The notes: a model not told the origin generated them from the sequence alone. Counted from the stretch's first letter, positions 23,139-31,674 are shown. The stretch is 62,842 nucleotides of DNA from Notoacmeibacter sp. (GCA_019912385.1 JAIOIW010000026.1:1-62842), one strand, 5' to 3'. Program-made: numbers and translations.

Positions 23139-24569
23139 ATGGCTTCTGTATCCTTCCACCACGGCACGCGCGTCTTTCAGAGCGCGGAGACGCCGGTTCT
23201 TGTCCGTCTCGCCCAGACGGCCGTCATCGGTCTGATCGGCACGGCTCCCGATGCCGATGCCGCGAAGTTCCCGCTCAACAAGCCGATCCAGATCCTGCGC
23301 CCGCAGGACGCCGAGGGTCTCGGCGCGGAGGGCACGCTCTCCGATGCGATCGACAGCATCTTCGATCAGGTCGGTTGCCCGATCATCCTCGTCCGCATCG
23401 ACGACGAGGACACGCTGCCGGAAATCTGGTCGAACGCGGTCGGCAACCAGATCGCCTTTACCGGCGTTCACGCCTTCCGCCGCGCTTCGTCGGACGGCCT
23501 TTACAAGCCGAAGCTGCTGATCGCTCCCGGCCTCACCCAGACGTCGCCGGCAGACGGCATCGCCTCGGTGAACGTGACGGTCGCCGGCTCGGGCTACGAC
23601 GCGGACAGCACCACGGTCACGATCACCGGGACCGGCGGCGCCGGCGCCGAGGCGCGCGCGATTGTCGAGGGCGGCGCGATCACGGGCATCGTGGTCACGA
23701 AGCCCGGCTTCGGCTACACCGGCACCGTCACCGTCACCATCGCCGGCGACGGCACCGGAGCCACGGCGACCGCGAACAAGGGGTCGGTGATCAATCCGGT
23801 CGTCGCCGAACTGATGAGCGTGGCCGAGGGCCTGAAGGCGATGGCCTATATCGACGGGCCAGACACGACCGATCAGGCGGCGGTGCAGTATCGCGGGCTG
23901 ATCAACTCGGGCCGCATCTTCATCTGCGACCCGAAGGTGCTCAAGTGGGACACCGAAGATTCGGTGTATGTTCCCAAGCCCTCCTCGCCGGTCTGGGCCG
24001 CGCGGCAGGCGCGGATGGACCTCGAACAAGGCTTCTGGTGGGCCGGATCGAACGTCGAGATCGCGGGCATCGGCGGCGTGAATCGGCCGATCGAGTACGG
24101 CGTGCAGGCCAACTATCTCAACGAGAACCGGGTCAACACGATCGTCAACATCGACAATACCGGCTTCCGGCTCTGGGGCGTCTGGACCTGCGACAGCGAC
24201 CTCATCTGGCAGTTCGTGTCGGTGCGCCGCACGGCCGACGCGATCAACGAGGCGCTCGAAAAGGCTTACCTCGAATTCGTCGACCGCCCGTTCTCGAAGG
24301 CGAACCTCAAGTTCATGATCGAGAGCGGCCGGGCCTTCCTGCGGACGATGGAACTCGAAGGGGCGATTCTGCCGGGGTCGGATGTCTGGCTGCTCGACAG
24401 CAACACCGACGTCGAGATGGCGCAGGGCATCGTCAAGCTCGGCGTGAAGTTCGAGCCGCCGGCGCCGATGGTCGACATCCGCATCACGTCGCACCGCAAT
24501 CTCGTCGCCTACACGCTCCTGCTCAACCAGGTCGCGCAGGAGATCGGGGCCGGCTCGCTGGCGGCCTGA
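23139..24569 (+). CDS. Contractile tail sheath protein (P2 FI-like) with an inserted beta domain
   Basis: 476 residues, ATG preceded by AAAGGAGAG. Sheath features: FHHGTRVFQ near the start, KPKLLIAPG (123-131), NPVVAELMSVAEGLKAMAYIDGP-type core around 219-241, RDLEQGFWWAGSN-like middle and VDIRITSHRNLVAYTLL at the end. Between residues about 137 and 218 there is an extra domain of repeated beta strands (AGSGYDADSTTVTITG, then PGFGYTGTVTVTIAG) absent from P2 FI (396 residues), which accounts for the extra length. The protein forms the tube-wrapping sheath that contracts on infection. It is the first gene after the DGR and has its own ribosome site. Confidence 0.93.
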   Translation: MASVSFHHGTRVFQSAETPVLVRLAQTAVIGLIGTAPDADAAKFPLNKPIQILRPQDAEGLGAEGTLSDAIDSIFDQVGCPIILVRIDDEDTLPEIWSNAVGNQIAFTGVHAFRRASSDGLYKPKLLIAPGLTQTSPADGIASVNVTVAGSGYDADSTTVTITGTGGAGAEARAIVEGGAITGIVVTKPGFGYTGTVTVTIAGDGTGATATANKGSVINPVVAELMSVAEGLKAMAYIDGPDTTDQAAVQYRGLINSGRIFICDPKVLKWDTEDSVYVPKPSSPVWAARQARMDLEQGFWWAGSNVEIAGIGGVNRPIEYGVQANYLNENRVNTIVNIDNTGFRLWGVWTCDSDLIWQFVSVRRTADAINEALEKAYLEFVDRPFSKANLKFMIESGRAFLRTMELEGAILPGSDVWLLDSNTDVEMAQGIVKLGVKFEPPAPMVDIRITSHRNLVAYTLLLNQVAQEIGAGSLAA

Positions 24570-24581
24570 CGACGGCTAGAC

Positions 24582-24605
24582 ACGGCGGCGTTTCCGCGCC
24601 GCCGT
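24582..24605. other. Stable hairpin between sheath and tube genes
   Basis: ACGGCGGCG (24582-24590) and CGCCGCCGT (24597-24605) pair perfectly around a 6-nt loop. No T tract follows, so it is more likely an mRNA-stability or attenuation element than a terminator; sheath and tube are needed in similar high amounts. Confidence 0.55.
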
Positions 24606-24636
24606 CCACCCTCACCAAGACAGAAGGAAAACGGCC

Positions 24637-25143
24637 ATGTCCGACATGCCGCGCTATATCCTGCGCAATTGCACCATCTTCGCCGACCGGGTCTCCAAGC
24701 TCGGACAGGCGAGCGAGATTTCCCTCCCCGTGCCGACCGAGAAGCTGGAAGAGCTTCGCAATGCCGGCATGGTGCTGCCGATCGACATCCCCATGGGATA
24801 CGAGAAGCTCGAAGCGTCGTTCAAACTGACGGCCTTCGACCCGCAGGTGATCACCCTTTTCGGCCTCGCCGTTGGCGTCGAGAAGGAATTCATGGTCACG
24901 GGTGCGCTCGTCCACGAGGACGGCACCATCATCAACGCGACCGCCTATATCCGCGGCCGCCTGATGAAGAACGACCATGGCGACTGGAAGCCCGGCGAGA
25001 TCGGCGAGAACGAATTCTCGATCACGCTGCGCTACTACCGCCTCGAGGTCGAGGGCCGGACGCTGATCGAGGCGGACCCCTTCAGCGTCTCGATCGGCGG
25101 CGCATCGCAGACCGGCGGCATCCGCGCCGCGCTGCTCGTTTAA
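24637..25143 (+). CDS. Tail tube protein (P2 FII-like)
   Basis: 168 residues. LRNCTIFADR near the start, PMGYEKLEASFKLTAFDPQV and RYYRLEVEGRTLIEADPF match the P2 FII major tail tube family. Hexamers stack into the inner tube through which DNA passes. It follows the sheath, as in P2 (FI-FII). ATG preceded by AGAAGGAAAA. Confidence 0.94.
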   Translation: MSDMPRYILRNCTIFADRVSKLGQASEISLPVPTEKLEELRNAGMVLPIDIPMGYEKLEASFKLTAFDPQVITLFGLAVGVEKEFMVTGALVHEDGTIINATAYIRGRLMKNDHGDWKPGEIGENEFSITLRYYRLEVEGRTLIEADPFSVSIGGASQTGGIRAALLV

Positions 25144-25155
25144 GGGGAAGGTTCC

Positions 25156-25470
25156 ATGTCGGACAAGAAGACCATCACGTTCACGCTGGAAACCCCTGTC
25201 GAGCATGACGGCCAGACCTATACGACGCTCACGCTGCGCAAGATGAAGGCGAAGGATCTGGTCGCCGCTGATCTGGTCAACGGCAACCTCCGCAAGTCTC
25301 TCGCCATCTTCGCCTCCATGGCCGGCGTGCCGATCATGGTCATGGAGGAACTCGACACCGACGACTTCAACCGGCTGGGGCGTGAGGCTGCGCCCCTTAT
25401 GGGAAAGTTGGCGGTAAAGGCGATGGCCAAGCTGGAGCGGGAGGAAGCGGGGAACCTTCCTCTGCAATAG
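25156..25470 (+). CDS. Tail assembly chaperone E (0-frame product)
   Basis: 104 residues, ATG after AAGGGGAAGG. The sequence KTITFTLETPVEHDGQTY and TLRKMKAKDLVAADLV is the pattern of P2 gpE/Mu gp41-type chaperones that coat the tape measure during tail assembly. A slippery GGGAAAG (25401-25407), in register G-GGA-AAG, allows part of the ribosomes to enter the -1 frame and make the longer E' fusion. It lies directly before the tape-measure region, as expected. Confidence 0.88.
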   Translation: MSDKKTITFTLETPVEHDGQTYTTLTLRKMKAKDLVAADLVNGNLRKSLAIFASMAGVPIMVMEELDTDDFNRLGREAAPLMGKLAVKAMAKLEREEAGNLPLQ

Positions 25471-25613
25471 ATGCGGTCGCCACGCTGGCCCGTCATCTGC
25501 ACACCCCGATCAGCGAGATCGAGGACATGGACTGGGACCGCTTCGACGCCTACACGGCGGCGCTGGGGCGGGTGCTGAAAGCCGAAAGTCCGAGAAAGGG
25601 AAAGGGCCGGTGA
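25156..25613 (+). CDS. E-E' tail chaperone made by -1 ribosomal frameshift
   Basis: A -1 shift at 25401-25407 leads into an open frame with no stop until 25613. The added 69 residues or so include a Gly-rich linker and then AVATLARHLHTPISEIEDMD and WDRFDAYTAALGRVLKAE, the E' type domain that contacts the tape measure. Codons used: E frame to AAG (25405-25407), then GTT (25407-25409) in the new frame. The slippery heptamer is identical to that of lambda G/GT. The stop codon of E' lies inside a strong terminator hairpin. The E' segment has no usable start of its own, which supports frameshift expression. Confidence 0.85.
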
Positions 25614-25630
25614 TCTGCATCGCCGGCCCT
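25603..25630. terminator. Bidirectional terminator between E' and the YccF gene
   Basis: A 12-bp stem (25603-25614 with 25619-25630, one T-G pair) closes the loop CTGC. It overlaps the E' stop codon, and the convergent YccF gene ends 8 nt to the right. On the minus strand it is followed by TTTCCCTTTC; on the plus strand by CTCTTCC, so termination is likely stronger for the minus-strand transcript. Confidence 0.65.
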
Positions 25631-25637
25631 CTTCCGA

Positions 25638-26108
25638 TCACGCGCCCCGATAGGCGGCGAGCTTCTCCGCCGCGTTCGTTTCGCGTGCCGCGCGGGCGAG
25701 CTCGACGGAAACTACCCGGCGCCCGACCGGCCACAAGGCTATCCCGGCCAGCTTGAACGATTGCAGCCCGAACGGGATGCCGATGATCGTCAGGCAGTTG
25801 AAGATGCCGGCAATGAGGTGGACAAGAAAAAGAACCACGCCGAAGGTCAGCGCCCAAATAATATTGAAGATGAAGCCGACCGTGCCTGTAACGGCGGTCG
25901 TGGCCGTAAGCCCTTTATTATCAAGTTCGCGAATGTGAACGACGTCCTTCCCGAAAGGAAAGGCCGACATCTTCGCGATCTCGAAAGCAGAGCGGCTAAG
26001 TGGAATTCCGACAATTGACAGGGCGAATACTGTGCCGCCGATCAACCAGATCAGCGCCGTTACTGCCCCGCCGAAGACGAACCATATCGCGTTTCCTGCA
26101 TATCGCAT
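25638..26108 (-). CDS. YccF-family inner-membrane protein, phage moron
   Basis: 156 residues on the strand opposite to all other phage genes. Two similar halves each carry hydrophobic helices and a repeated signature: ALSIVGIPLSRSAFEIAKMS with PFG, and CLTIIGIPFGLQSFKLAGIA with PVG. This is the duplicated layout of the YccF (DUF307) family of small inner-membrane proteins. It interrupts the tail operon between chaperone and tape measure, has its own terminator, and its base composition is less GC-rich than its neighbours. It is therefore probably an accessory gene expressed from the prophage (lysogenic conversion). Its cellular function is unknown. Confidence 0.85.
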   Translation of the reverse strand: MRYAGNAIWFVFGGAVTALIWLIGGTVFALSIVGIPLSRSAFEIAKMSAFPFGKDVVHIRELDNKGLTATTAVTGTVGFIFNIIWALTFGVVLFLVHLIAGIFNCLTIIGIPFGLQSFKLAGIALWPVGRRVVSVELARAARETNAAEKLAAYRGA

Positions 26109-26142
26109 GATTAACCCCCGCTCCTAAGTGGTGTCCAGCCGA

Positions 26143-29100
26143 ATGACGATACTAACATCAAAGCTGATCGTCGCGCTAGTTGATCAGGTGACAGCCCCGT
26201 CGCGCGCAGTCTCGGCAGCGATCAACCGGATGACAGCCGCCAGCCAGGCGAACGCGGCGCGCATGGCGGAAGTGCGCGGGAAGATGCTCGACGCGACCGC
26301 TGCCGGCTGGGCGCTATGGCGCGGCCTTTCCGCCCCGGTGAACGCGGCCATGCAGTTTGAAAGCGCCATGGCGGACGTGCGCAAGGTCGTCGACTTCCCG
26401 ACGCCCGAGGCGTTTCAGGAGATGGGCGACGACATCCGGCGGCTTTCGACCGAGATGCCGATGGCCGCAGACGGCATCGCCGCCATCGTGGCGGCCGCCG
26501 GCCAGTCGGGCCTCGCCGTCGACGAGCTTCTTCCCTTTGCCGAGATGGCGGCGAAGGTCGGCGTGGCGTGGGAAGTCAGCGCCGACAATGCCGGCGAGGC
26601 GCTGGCGAAGCTCAAGACGGCGCTCGGCATGTCGGTCGCAGAGACCGGGCTTCTGGCCGACGCGATCAACCATCTGGGCAACAATACCGCAGCCTCCGCC
26701 CCCGACATTCTCGACGTCGTGCGGCGCGTCGGTGCGCAGGCCAGCCAGTTCGGTCTTTCGGCAGAGCAGGCGGCGGCTTTCGGCGCGGCCATGGTCGGCG
26801 CCGGCGCGGAATCGGAAGTGGCCGCGACCTCGTTCCGCAACATGGGCCGGGCGCTCACGCGCGGGGCGTCGGCCACCAAGCGCCAGTCGGCCGCCTACAA
26901 GACGCTCGGCCTCGACGCGCAGAATGTTGCGGCCGACATGCAAAGGGATGCGGTCGGCACGATCACGAATGTCCTTGAGCGCATCCGCGCGGTGCCCGCC
27001 GAGGCGCGCGCCGCGCTGATCACCGACCTCTTCGGCGACGAAGCCCGCGCCATCGGCCCGCTGATCACGAACACGGAACTGCTCGCGGATGCCCTCGGCC
27101 TCGTCGCGAACCGGGCGGAATATGCCGGCTCGGCCGCCGAGGAATATGCGATCCGCGCCAAGACGTCCGAGAACAATTTGCAGCTTTTCCGCAACCAGAT
27201 CACCAGCTTGGCGATCTCGATCGGCAATGCGCTTCTGCCGGCGATGAACGACATTCTGGCGATCATCGGGCCGGTAATCTCTTCTTTCAGCGACCTTGCC
27301 GCACGCTTCCCTGCCGTCACGCGCGCCATCGTCGGCGTTGCCGCGGCGCTCATCGGCTTCCGTGTCGCCGCCATCGCGGCGCAGTATGCCGGCCTGTTTC
27401 TCAAGGGCGCGCTGCTCGACGCCGGCATTGCCGCGCTCACCGCCGCGCGCGCGATCGGAAGCATGGCCCTCGCACCCGCCGGCGCGGCGATCATGGCCCT
27501 GCGCAATCCGTTGCGCCTCGTCACGGCCGCCTTCTATGCGCTGCGCGTGGCCATCATCAGCACCGGCGTCGGCGCTCTGCTCGCCGGCATCGCGCTCGCG
27601 GGCGCGTGGATCTACAACAACTGGACCGGCATCACGATCGCCTTCGAGGCGTTCAAAGGTGCCTTCCTGCGAGCCATCGCGCCGATCATGCCGGCGCTAC
27701 AGCCGGTCGCCGATGGGCTGGCATGGCTTCGCGATGCGGTTACGGCCCTCATAGCCCCCGTCGACGAGATGGGCGGAAGCTGGGCGGCGGCGGGAATTGC
27801 GGCCGGCAAGTTCGTTGGGGAGGCGCTGACCGCCGTGGTCGCCTTCACGACGGACCTCGTCGCCGCGGTCGCGAACGCATGGCAGACAATGAGCTGGTCC
27901 GAGATCGGACAGGCGGCGGCTCGCGGCATCGGTGACGGGTTCCTGTTTCTCGCGGGCTGGGTGGCCGACCTCCTCGGCTCGATCGACTGGCTGGCGCTCT
28001 GGGACGGTGCGACCTATGCCGCCGCCGCAGCGGTCGACGTCGTCGCCGGTTACTGGTCGACCATGGCCGCCTCGGTCGTCGAGTTCGTTCGTGGGATCGA
28101 CTGGGCCGGCGCGCTCGCCGGGGTGCGAAACGCTGCCGCCGCCGCTGCGGGATGGATCGCCTCGGCCCTGTCCGCGATCGACTGGGCCGGGCTTCTTTCC
28201 GCCGGGATCGACCGGGCTGCTACGGCCTTTCAGGCCGTCGCCGCCTATGTGGCCTCGGCCCTCTCCTCGATCGACTGGGCGGGGGTCTGGAACCGGGGCG
28301 TTGCCGTCGCGGCGACGGCGTTCGGCCAGATCGGTGCGACGGTATCTGCGGCACTCGGGTTGGTCGACTGGACCGGCCTCATCTCGGGCGCGAGCGACGC
28401 GATCGGCGGCTTCTTCAACCGCGCGGCCGACACGCTGCTTTCCGTGGACTGGGGGAGTCTCGGCTACCGTCTCGGCGAGATGATCGCCAGCGGCATCGCG
28501 GGGATCCTCAACATCGGCCGCATCCTTATGGATTCGCTGACCGGCGATGGCGCATCGACCGCTGCCGGCCTTGGCTCGGCCATCGCGAACGGCATCCTCG
28601 CCTTCGACTGGATGGGCGTCGGCTCGGCGATCCTGCGCTATATCGGCGCGGCCCTTCAGGCCGGTGGAGAATTCATTCTCGGCGTTATCGGCGGGCTGAT
28701 CGGCGTGGCCGACCTTGGCGGCGCGGCGACCAACATGGTCGAGCAGTTCCTCGCCGGCGCGGCCGCCATGACCGACCGCCTGATGGCGAGCGGTCAGGCG
28801 CTCGCGCAAGCCATGTGGGACGGCGTGATCGCGAAGATCGACGCAATGGTCGAGTGGTTCAAGGGCCTGCCCGCGCGCATCGTGGCGGCCATCGGCTCGA
28901 TCGACCTCGGTTCGCTGATTACCTGGCCGAAGCCGCCGGCATGGGTTTCCCGCCTTTGGGGCGGAGGTCAGGAAGAAGAGGTCGCCGCCCCGACGCCGGA
29001 TCAGGGGACGACCGGCGAGGCCGCTTCGCGCATCACCGCCGAGGCGTCCGCCGCGAACGACAACGCGCAGGATGCGATCAACACGATGCTCGCCGGTATG

Positions 29101-29769
29101 GATCGCCTCGCCGGCGGCGTGGCGCAGGAAGGCGCGGCTGCCGTCTCGGCGGCAGATGCGGTCGGCTCCTCGATCAGCGACAACATCAGCGTCACGGCCA
29201 TGCCGGTGATCGACACGTCGAGCATCGACGCCGCGCGCACGAAGGTCGATGCGCTTTCGCGGTCCTTGCAGTCCATGCCCTCGACGGCTGTCACGGCGAC
29301 GTCCTCGGCGCTTGCTGGCGCGCGGGCCTCCGGAGGGCCGGTAAAGGCCGGCGGCTCGTATCTTGTGGGTGAAGAAGGTCCGGAAATCGTCACCTTCGGG
29401 CAGGATGGCTTCGTCCATGACGCCATGAAGACGGCGAGGATCATCCGCAACGCCGCGTTGGGGGCGGCGGGAATGGCCCTTCCGGCCGCGGCGATGCCCG
29501 CGCTTCCGGAAATTCCGACGATCGAGATCGCGATTCCCGAAGTCCGGCTCCCGGTGCCGCCGCAACTGCCGGCGACGCATCAGGCGCAGGAAGGCGGTCA
29601 ATCCGGGGGCCGCGGCGTCGAGGTGTCCTTCAGCGCCGGCGCGATCAAGATCGAGGTAACGGCCGCCGCCGGCCAGTCGCCGGAGCGGGTCGCGGAAGAG
29701 GTCGAGCGCCGCCTGACGGCACGCCTCAACGCCCTGTCGCGGGGCGCATTTTCAGATGGAGCGAATTGA
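26143..29769 (+). CDS. Tail tape-measure protein
   Basis: About 1,208 residues from the ATG at 26143; GTG codons at 26128 and 26131 are alternatives and no start has a clear ribosome site. The N-terminal third is helical with the TP901/P2 gpT core (FESAMADVRKVVDFPTPEAF, then AAAGQSGLAVDELLPFAEMA). Hydrophobic helices lie in the middle (residues about 395-500), and six IDW/VDW repeats lie between nucleotides 27982 and 28453. The C-terminal part has PVKAGGSYLVGEEGPEIV, the common tape-measure tail motif. Its length sets the tail length, and it is ejected with the DNA. The start is only 34 nt from the divergent YccF gene. Confidence 0.92.
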   Translation: MTILTSKLIVALVDQVTAPSRAVSAAINRMTAASQANAARMAEVRGKMLDATAAGWALWRGLSAPVNAAMQFESAMADVRKVVDFPTPEAFQEMGDDIRRLSTEMPMAADGIAAIVAAAGQSGLAVDELLPFAEMAAKVGVAWEVSADNAGEALAKLKTALGMSVAETGLLADAINHLGNNTAASAPDILDVVRRVGAQASQFGLSAEQAAAFGAAMVGAGAESEVAATSFRNMGRALTRGASATKRQSAAYKTLGLDAQNVAADMQRDAVGTITNVLERIRAVPAEARAALITDLFGDEARAIGPLITNTELLADALGLVANRAEYAGSAAEEYAIRAKTSENNLQLFRNQITSLAISIGNALLPAMNDILAIIGPVISSFSDLAARFPAVTRAIVGVAAALIGFRVAAIAAQYAGLFLKGALLDAGIAALTAARAIGSMALAPAGAAIMALRNPLRLVTAAFYALRVAIISTGVGALLAGIALAGAWIYNNWTGITIAFEAFKGAFLRAIAPIMPALQPVADGLAWLRDAVTALIAPVDEMGGSWAAAGIAAGKFVGEALTAVVAFTTDLVAAVANAWQTMSWSEIGQAAARGIGDGFLFLAGWVADLLGSIDWLALWDGATYAAAAAVDVVAGYWSTMAASVVEFVRGIDWAGALAGVRNAAAAAAGWIASALSAIDWAGLLSAGIDRAATAFQAVAAYVASALSSIDWAGVWNRGVAVAATAFGQIGATVSAALGLVDWTGLISGASDAIGGFFNRAADTLLSVDWGSLGYRLGEMIASGIAGILNIGRILMDSLTGDGASTAAGLGSAIANGILAFDWMGVGSAILRYIGAALQAGGEFILGVIGGLIGVADLGGAATNMVEQFLAGAAAMTDRLMASGQALAQAMWDGVIAKIDAMVEWFKGLPARIVAAIGSIDLGSLITWPKPPAWVSRLWGGGQEEEVAAPTPDQGTTGEAASRITAEASAANDNAQDAINTMLAGMDRLAGGVAQEGAAAVSAADAVGSSISDNISVTAMPVIDTSSIDAARTKVDALSRSLQSMPSTAVTATSSALAGARASGGPVKAGGSYLVGEEGPEIVTFGQDGFVHDAMKTARIIRNAALGAAGMALPAAAMPALPEIPTIEIAIPEVRLPVPPQLPATHQAQEGGQSGGRGVEVSFSAGAIKIEVTAAAGQSPERVAEEVERRLTARLNALSRGAFSDGAN
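27982..28480 (+). repeat. Six IDW/VDW repeats inside the tape measure
   Basis: Codons for (I/V)DW followed by small residues recur at about 27982, 28096, 28177, 28270, 28367 and 28445, each starting a 27-39-residue unit such as SAIDWAGLLSAG or SSIDWAGVWNRG followed by Ala-rich helix. Tape measures often contain repeats whose number tunes tail length. Confidence 0.75.
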
Positions 29770-30194
29770 TGGCGATCCCGATGGCGCTTGGCCCCTTCAT
29801 GTTCCATAGCCTGCGGTTCGGGTTCAACGGCGTCGGCCGCGACCTGTCGACCAGGTGGGCCAGCATCCAGACGGTCGGCGGCCTCAACCGGCTGCAATGG
29901 ACGGGCGGCGACGAGGACACGGTGCTGATCGAGGGCGTCCTCTTCCCCGAGGAGTTCGGCGGTCTTTCCAGCCTCGAAGGCATCCGCGGCGCAGCGCAAT
30001 CCGGCCTTGTGCTGCCGCTGATCACGCTGGGCGGGAACGTCTATGGCATGCACGTCGTCGAGATGGTTTCGGAAGACCAGTCGTTCCACGACCGTCTCGG
30101 CCGTCCGCGAAAGGACGTCTTTCGCATCGGGCTGAAACGCTACGCCGGCGGCGGGTTCTCGCTGATTTCGGTCGTGCAGACGCTTTTCGGGTGA
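29769..30194 (+). CDS. Tail protein U
   Basis: 141 residues, ATG overlapping the tape-measure stop (TTGATG). ALGPFMFHSLRFGFNGV, then WTGGDEDTVLIEGVLFPEEF and LITLGGNVYGMHVVEMVSE are the P2 gpU pattern. gpU acts in tail completion near the head-proximal or baseplate hub region. U-X-D follows the P2 order. Confidence 0.92.
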   Translation: MAIPMALGPFMFHSLRFGFNGVGRDLSTRWASIQTVGGLNRLQWTGGDEDTVLIEGVLFPEEFGGLSSLEGIRGAAQSGLVLPLITLGGNVYGMHVVEMVSEDQSFHDRLGRPRKDVFRIGLKRYAGGGFSLISVVQTLFG

Positions 30195-30199
30195 CGGAC

Positions 30200-30412
30200 A
30201 TGGTGACGCGCTACATCACGAAGCACGGCGAGATGATCGACTCCATCTGCAGCCGGTTCTACGGCGACGAAAGTGGCTTCGTCGAGCAGGTGCTCGTGGC
30301 CAATCCGGGCCTCGCCGGCCTTGCGGTCCCGCTGCCGCCCGGCACCGAGATCATGCTCCCGGTGATTCCGAAGTCGGCCGAGACGATCAAGCTCATCACC
30401 CTGTGGGACTAA
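30200..30412 (+). CDS. Tail protein X (LysM-like)
   Basis: 70 residues from the ATG at 30200 (GGGTGA 6 nt upstream); a GTG at 30191 overlapping the U stop is an alternative. TRYITKHGEMIDSICSRFYG followed by VLVANPGLAGL is the LysM-type fold of P2 gpX, which may bind peptidoglycan or hub proteins. The much longer open frame upstream overlaps gene U and is not used. Confidence 0.88.
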   Translation: MVTRYITKHGEMIDSICSRFYGDESGFVEQVLVANPGLAGLAVPLPPGTEIMLPVIPKSAETIKLITLWD

Positions 30413-30423
30413 AGGAGATCGAA

Positions 30424-30591
30424 ATGATCAAGATCGGCGTCCCCGTCCGCTATCGCGACGGGGCAAACCACCTGCGCACTGGCGTCGTCGACGCCTCCTC
30501 GATCGCATCCGGCCGCCGCCTGTGGCGCGTCTCGGACAGGTGGTTCGAGGGGTGCGACCTCGTCGTGATCGATCCGGCGGCCATGTCGTGA
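30424..30591 (+). CDS. Small phage protein between X and D
   Basis: 55 residues, ATG at 30424 after AAAGGAGAT, an excellent ribosome site. It begins MIKIGVPVRYRDGANHLRTG and has a beta-rich look with a WRVSDRWFEGCDLVVID end. The stop overlaps the GTG of gene D. No family was recognised, but spacing and ribosome site favour a real gene. Confidence 0.6.
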   Translation: MIKIGVPVRYRDGANHLRTGVVDASSIASGRRLWRVSDRWFEGCDLVVIDPAAMS

Positions 30592-31556
30592 AGACCCCGC
30601 GCGCCGAGATCACCGTCAACGGGAAGCCGGTCGCCTCCGCCTTCAACGACCGGCTCATCTCCGTGACGATCGTCGACAAGGAGGGGGCCACCAGCGACAC
30701 GATCTCGTGCGACCTGAATGACGGGATGCCGTTCGCGCAAATCCCGAAGAAGGGCGACGAGATCGGCGCGAAGCTGGGCTATCTCGAAACCGGCGTTGCC
30801 GACTTCGGAACCTTCATCGCCGACGACCCGGAGGTGCTTTGCCTCCCCTATGGCATGACTGTGAACGGCAAGGGCGCGAACGTGCGCGGGAAGGCCAAGC
30901 AGCATCGGTCGCGGCACTGGGATAACAAGACGGTCAAGCAGATCGTCGAGCAGATCGCCGGCGAGAACGGCCTTTCGCCGAAGGTGGACGACGAGGTCGG
31001 CTCGCACAAATATAAATGGTTCGCGCAACAGGACGAGAGCGATCTGCATGTCGTCGAGCGACTCGCCCGCCGCCATGACGCGCTTTTCACGATCAAGAAC
31101 AAGACCCTCATCTTCAAAAAGAAGGGCGAGGGCGTCGGCTCCATCGTGGCCGCGCCGGCCAATATCGTCGAAGGCACCTGCCGCACGGTCTTCGCGCACC
31201 GATACAAATACAAGAAGGTGAAGGCCCGCTGGCAGGACCGCAACGAGGCGAAGCTCAAGGAAGTCGAGGAAGACAGCGATTCCGAGGGCGAGGCGACCTA
31301 TACGATCGCAGAATCCTTTCAGGACGAAGGCGAGGCCAAGAAGGCGGCGAAGGCCAAGGCGAAAGACCTCAAGCGCGAGACGATGCGCACGAGCGTCACG
31401 CTCTATGGCGACCCCGCGATCCGTGCCGGCGCGAAGTTCGTTTATGCCGGCGTCCGCCCCGAGCTCGATGGCGTCGAGTTCATCATAGAAACCGCGACGC
31501 ACAAGCTGTCGAAGGCCGGATACACGGTCGACGTCGAAGCGAAGCTGAAGGTCTGA
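30588..31556 (+). CDS. Late control / hub protein D
   Basis: 322 residues from a GTG overlapping the previous stop. SVTIVDKEGATSDTISCDLN, GDEIGAKLGYLE and KWFAQQDESDLHVVERLARR are signatures of P2 gpD (gp27-like hub). It forms the central hub above the spike. The long upstream extension in this frame is ignored because it lies within two other genes. GEAKKAAKAKAKDLKRETMR marks the conserved charged helix near the C terminus. Confidence 0.93.
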   Translation: MKTPRAEITVNGKPVASAFNDRLISVTIVDKEGATSDTISCDLNDGMPFAQIPKKGDEIGAKLGYLETGVADFGTFIADDPEVLCLPYGMTVNGKGANVRGKAKQHRSRHWDNKTVKQIVEQIAGENGLSPKVDDEVGSHKYKWFAQQDESDLHVVERLARRHDALFTIKNKTLIFKKKGEGVGSIVAAPANIVEGTCRTVFAHRYKYKKVKARWQDRNEAKLKEVEEDSDSEGEATYTIAESFQDEGEAKKAAKAKAKDLKRETMRTSVTLYGDPAIRAGAKFVYAGVRPELDGVEFIIETATHKLSKAGYTVDVEAKLKV

Positions 31557-31674
31557 CCTTCCCCATATTCCGCAGCCCCGAGCCGCGAATTTGCCGCCCT
31601 GCCTGACGGGGCCACCGCTCGCCAACAATCGAAAACACGAACCGCCCGGCACCTGTCGGGAGGAAGGAGATGTC

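Noticed and set aside
27697-29601. 634-codon minus-strand frame opposite the tape measure
   Set aside because: Arg/Gly/His-rich shadow of repeats in the tape measure; no ribosome site or family pattern.
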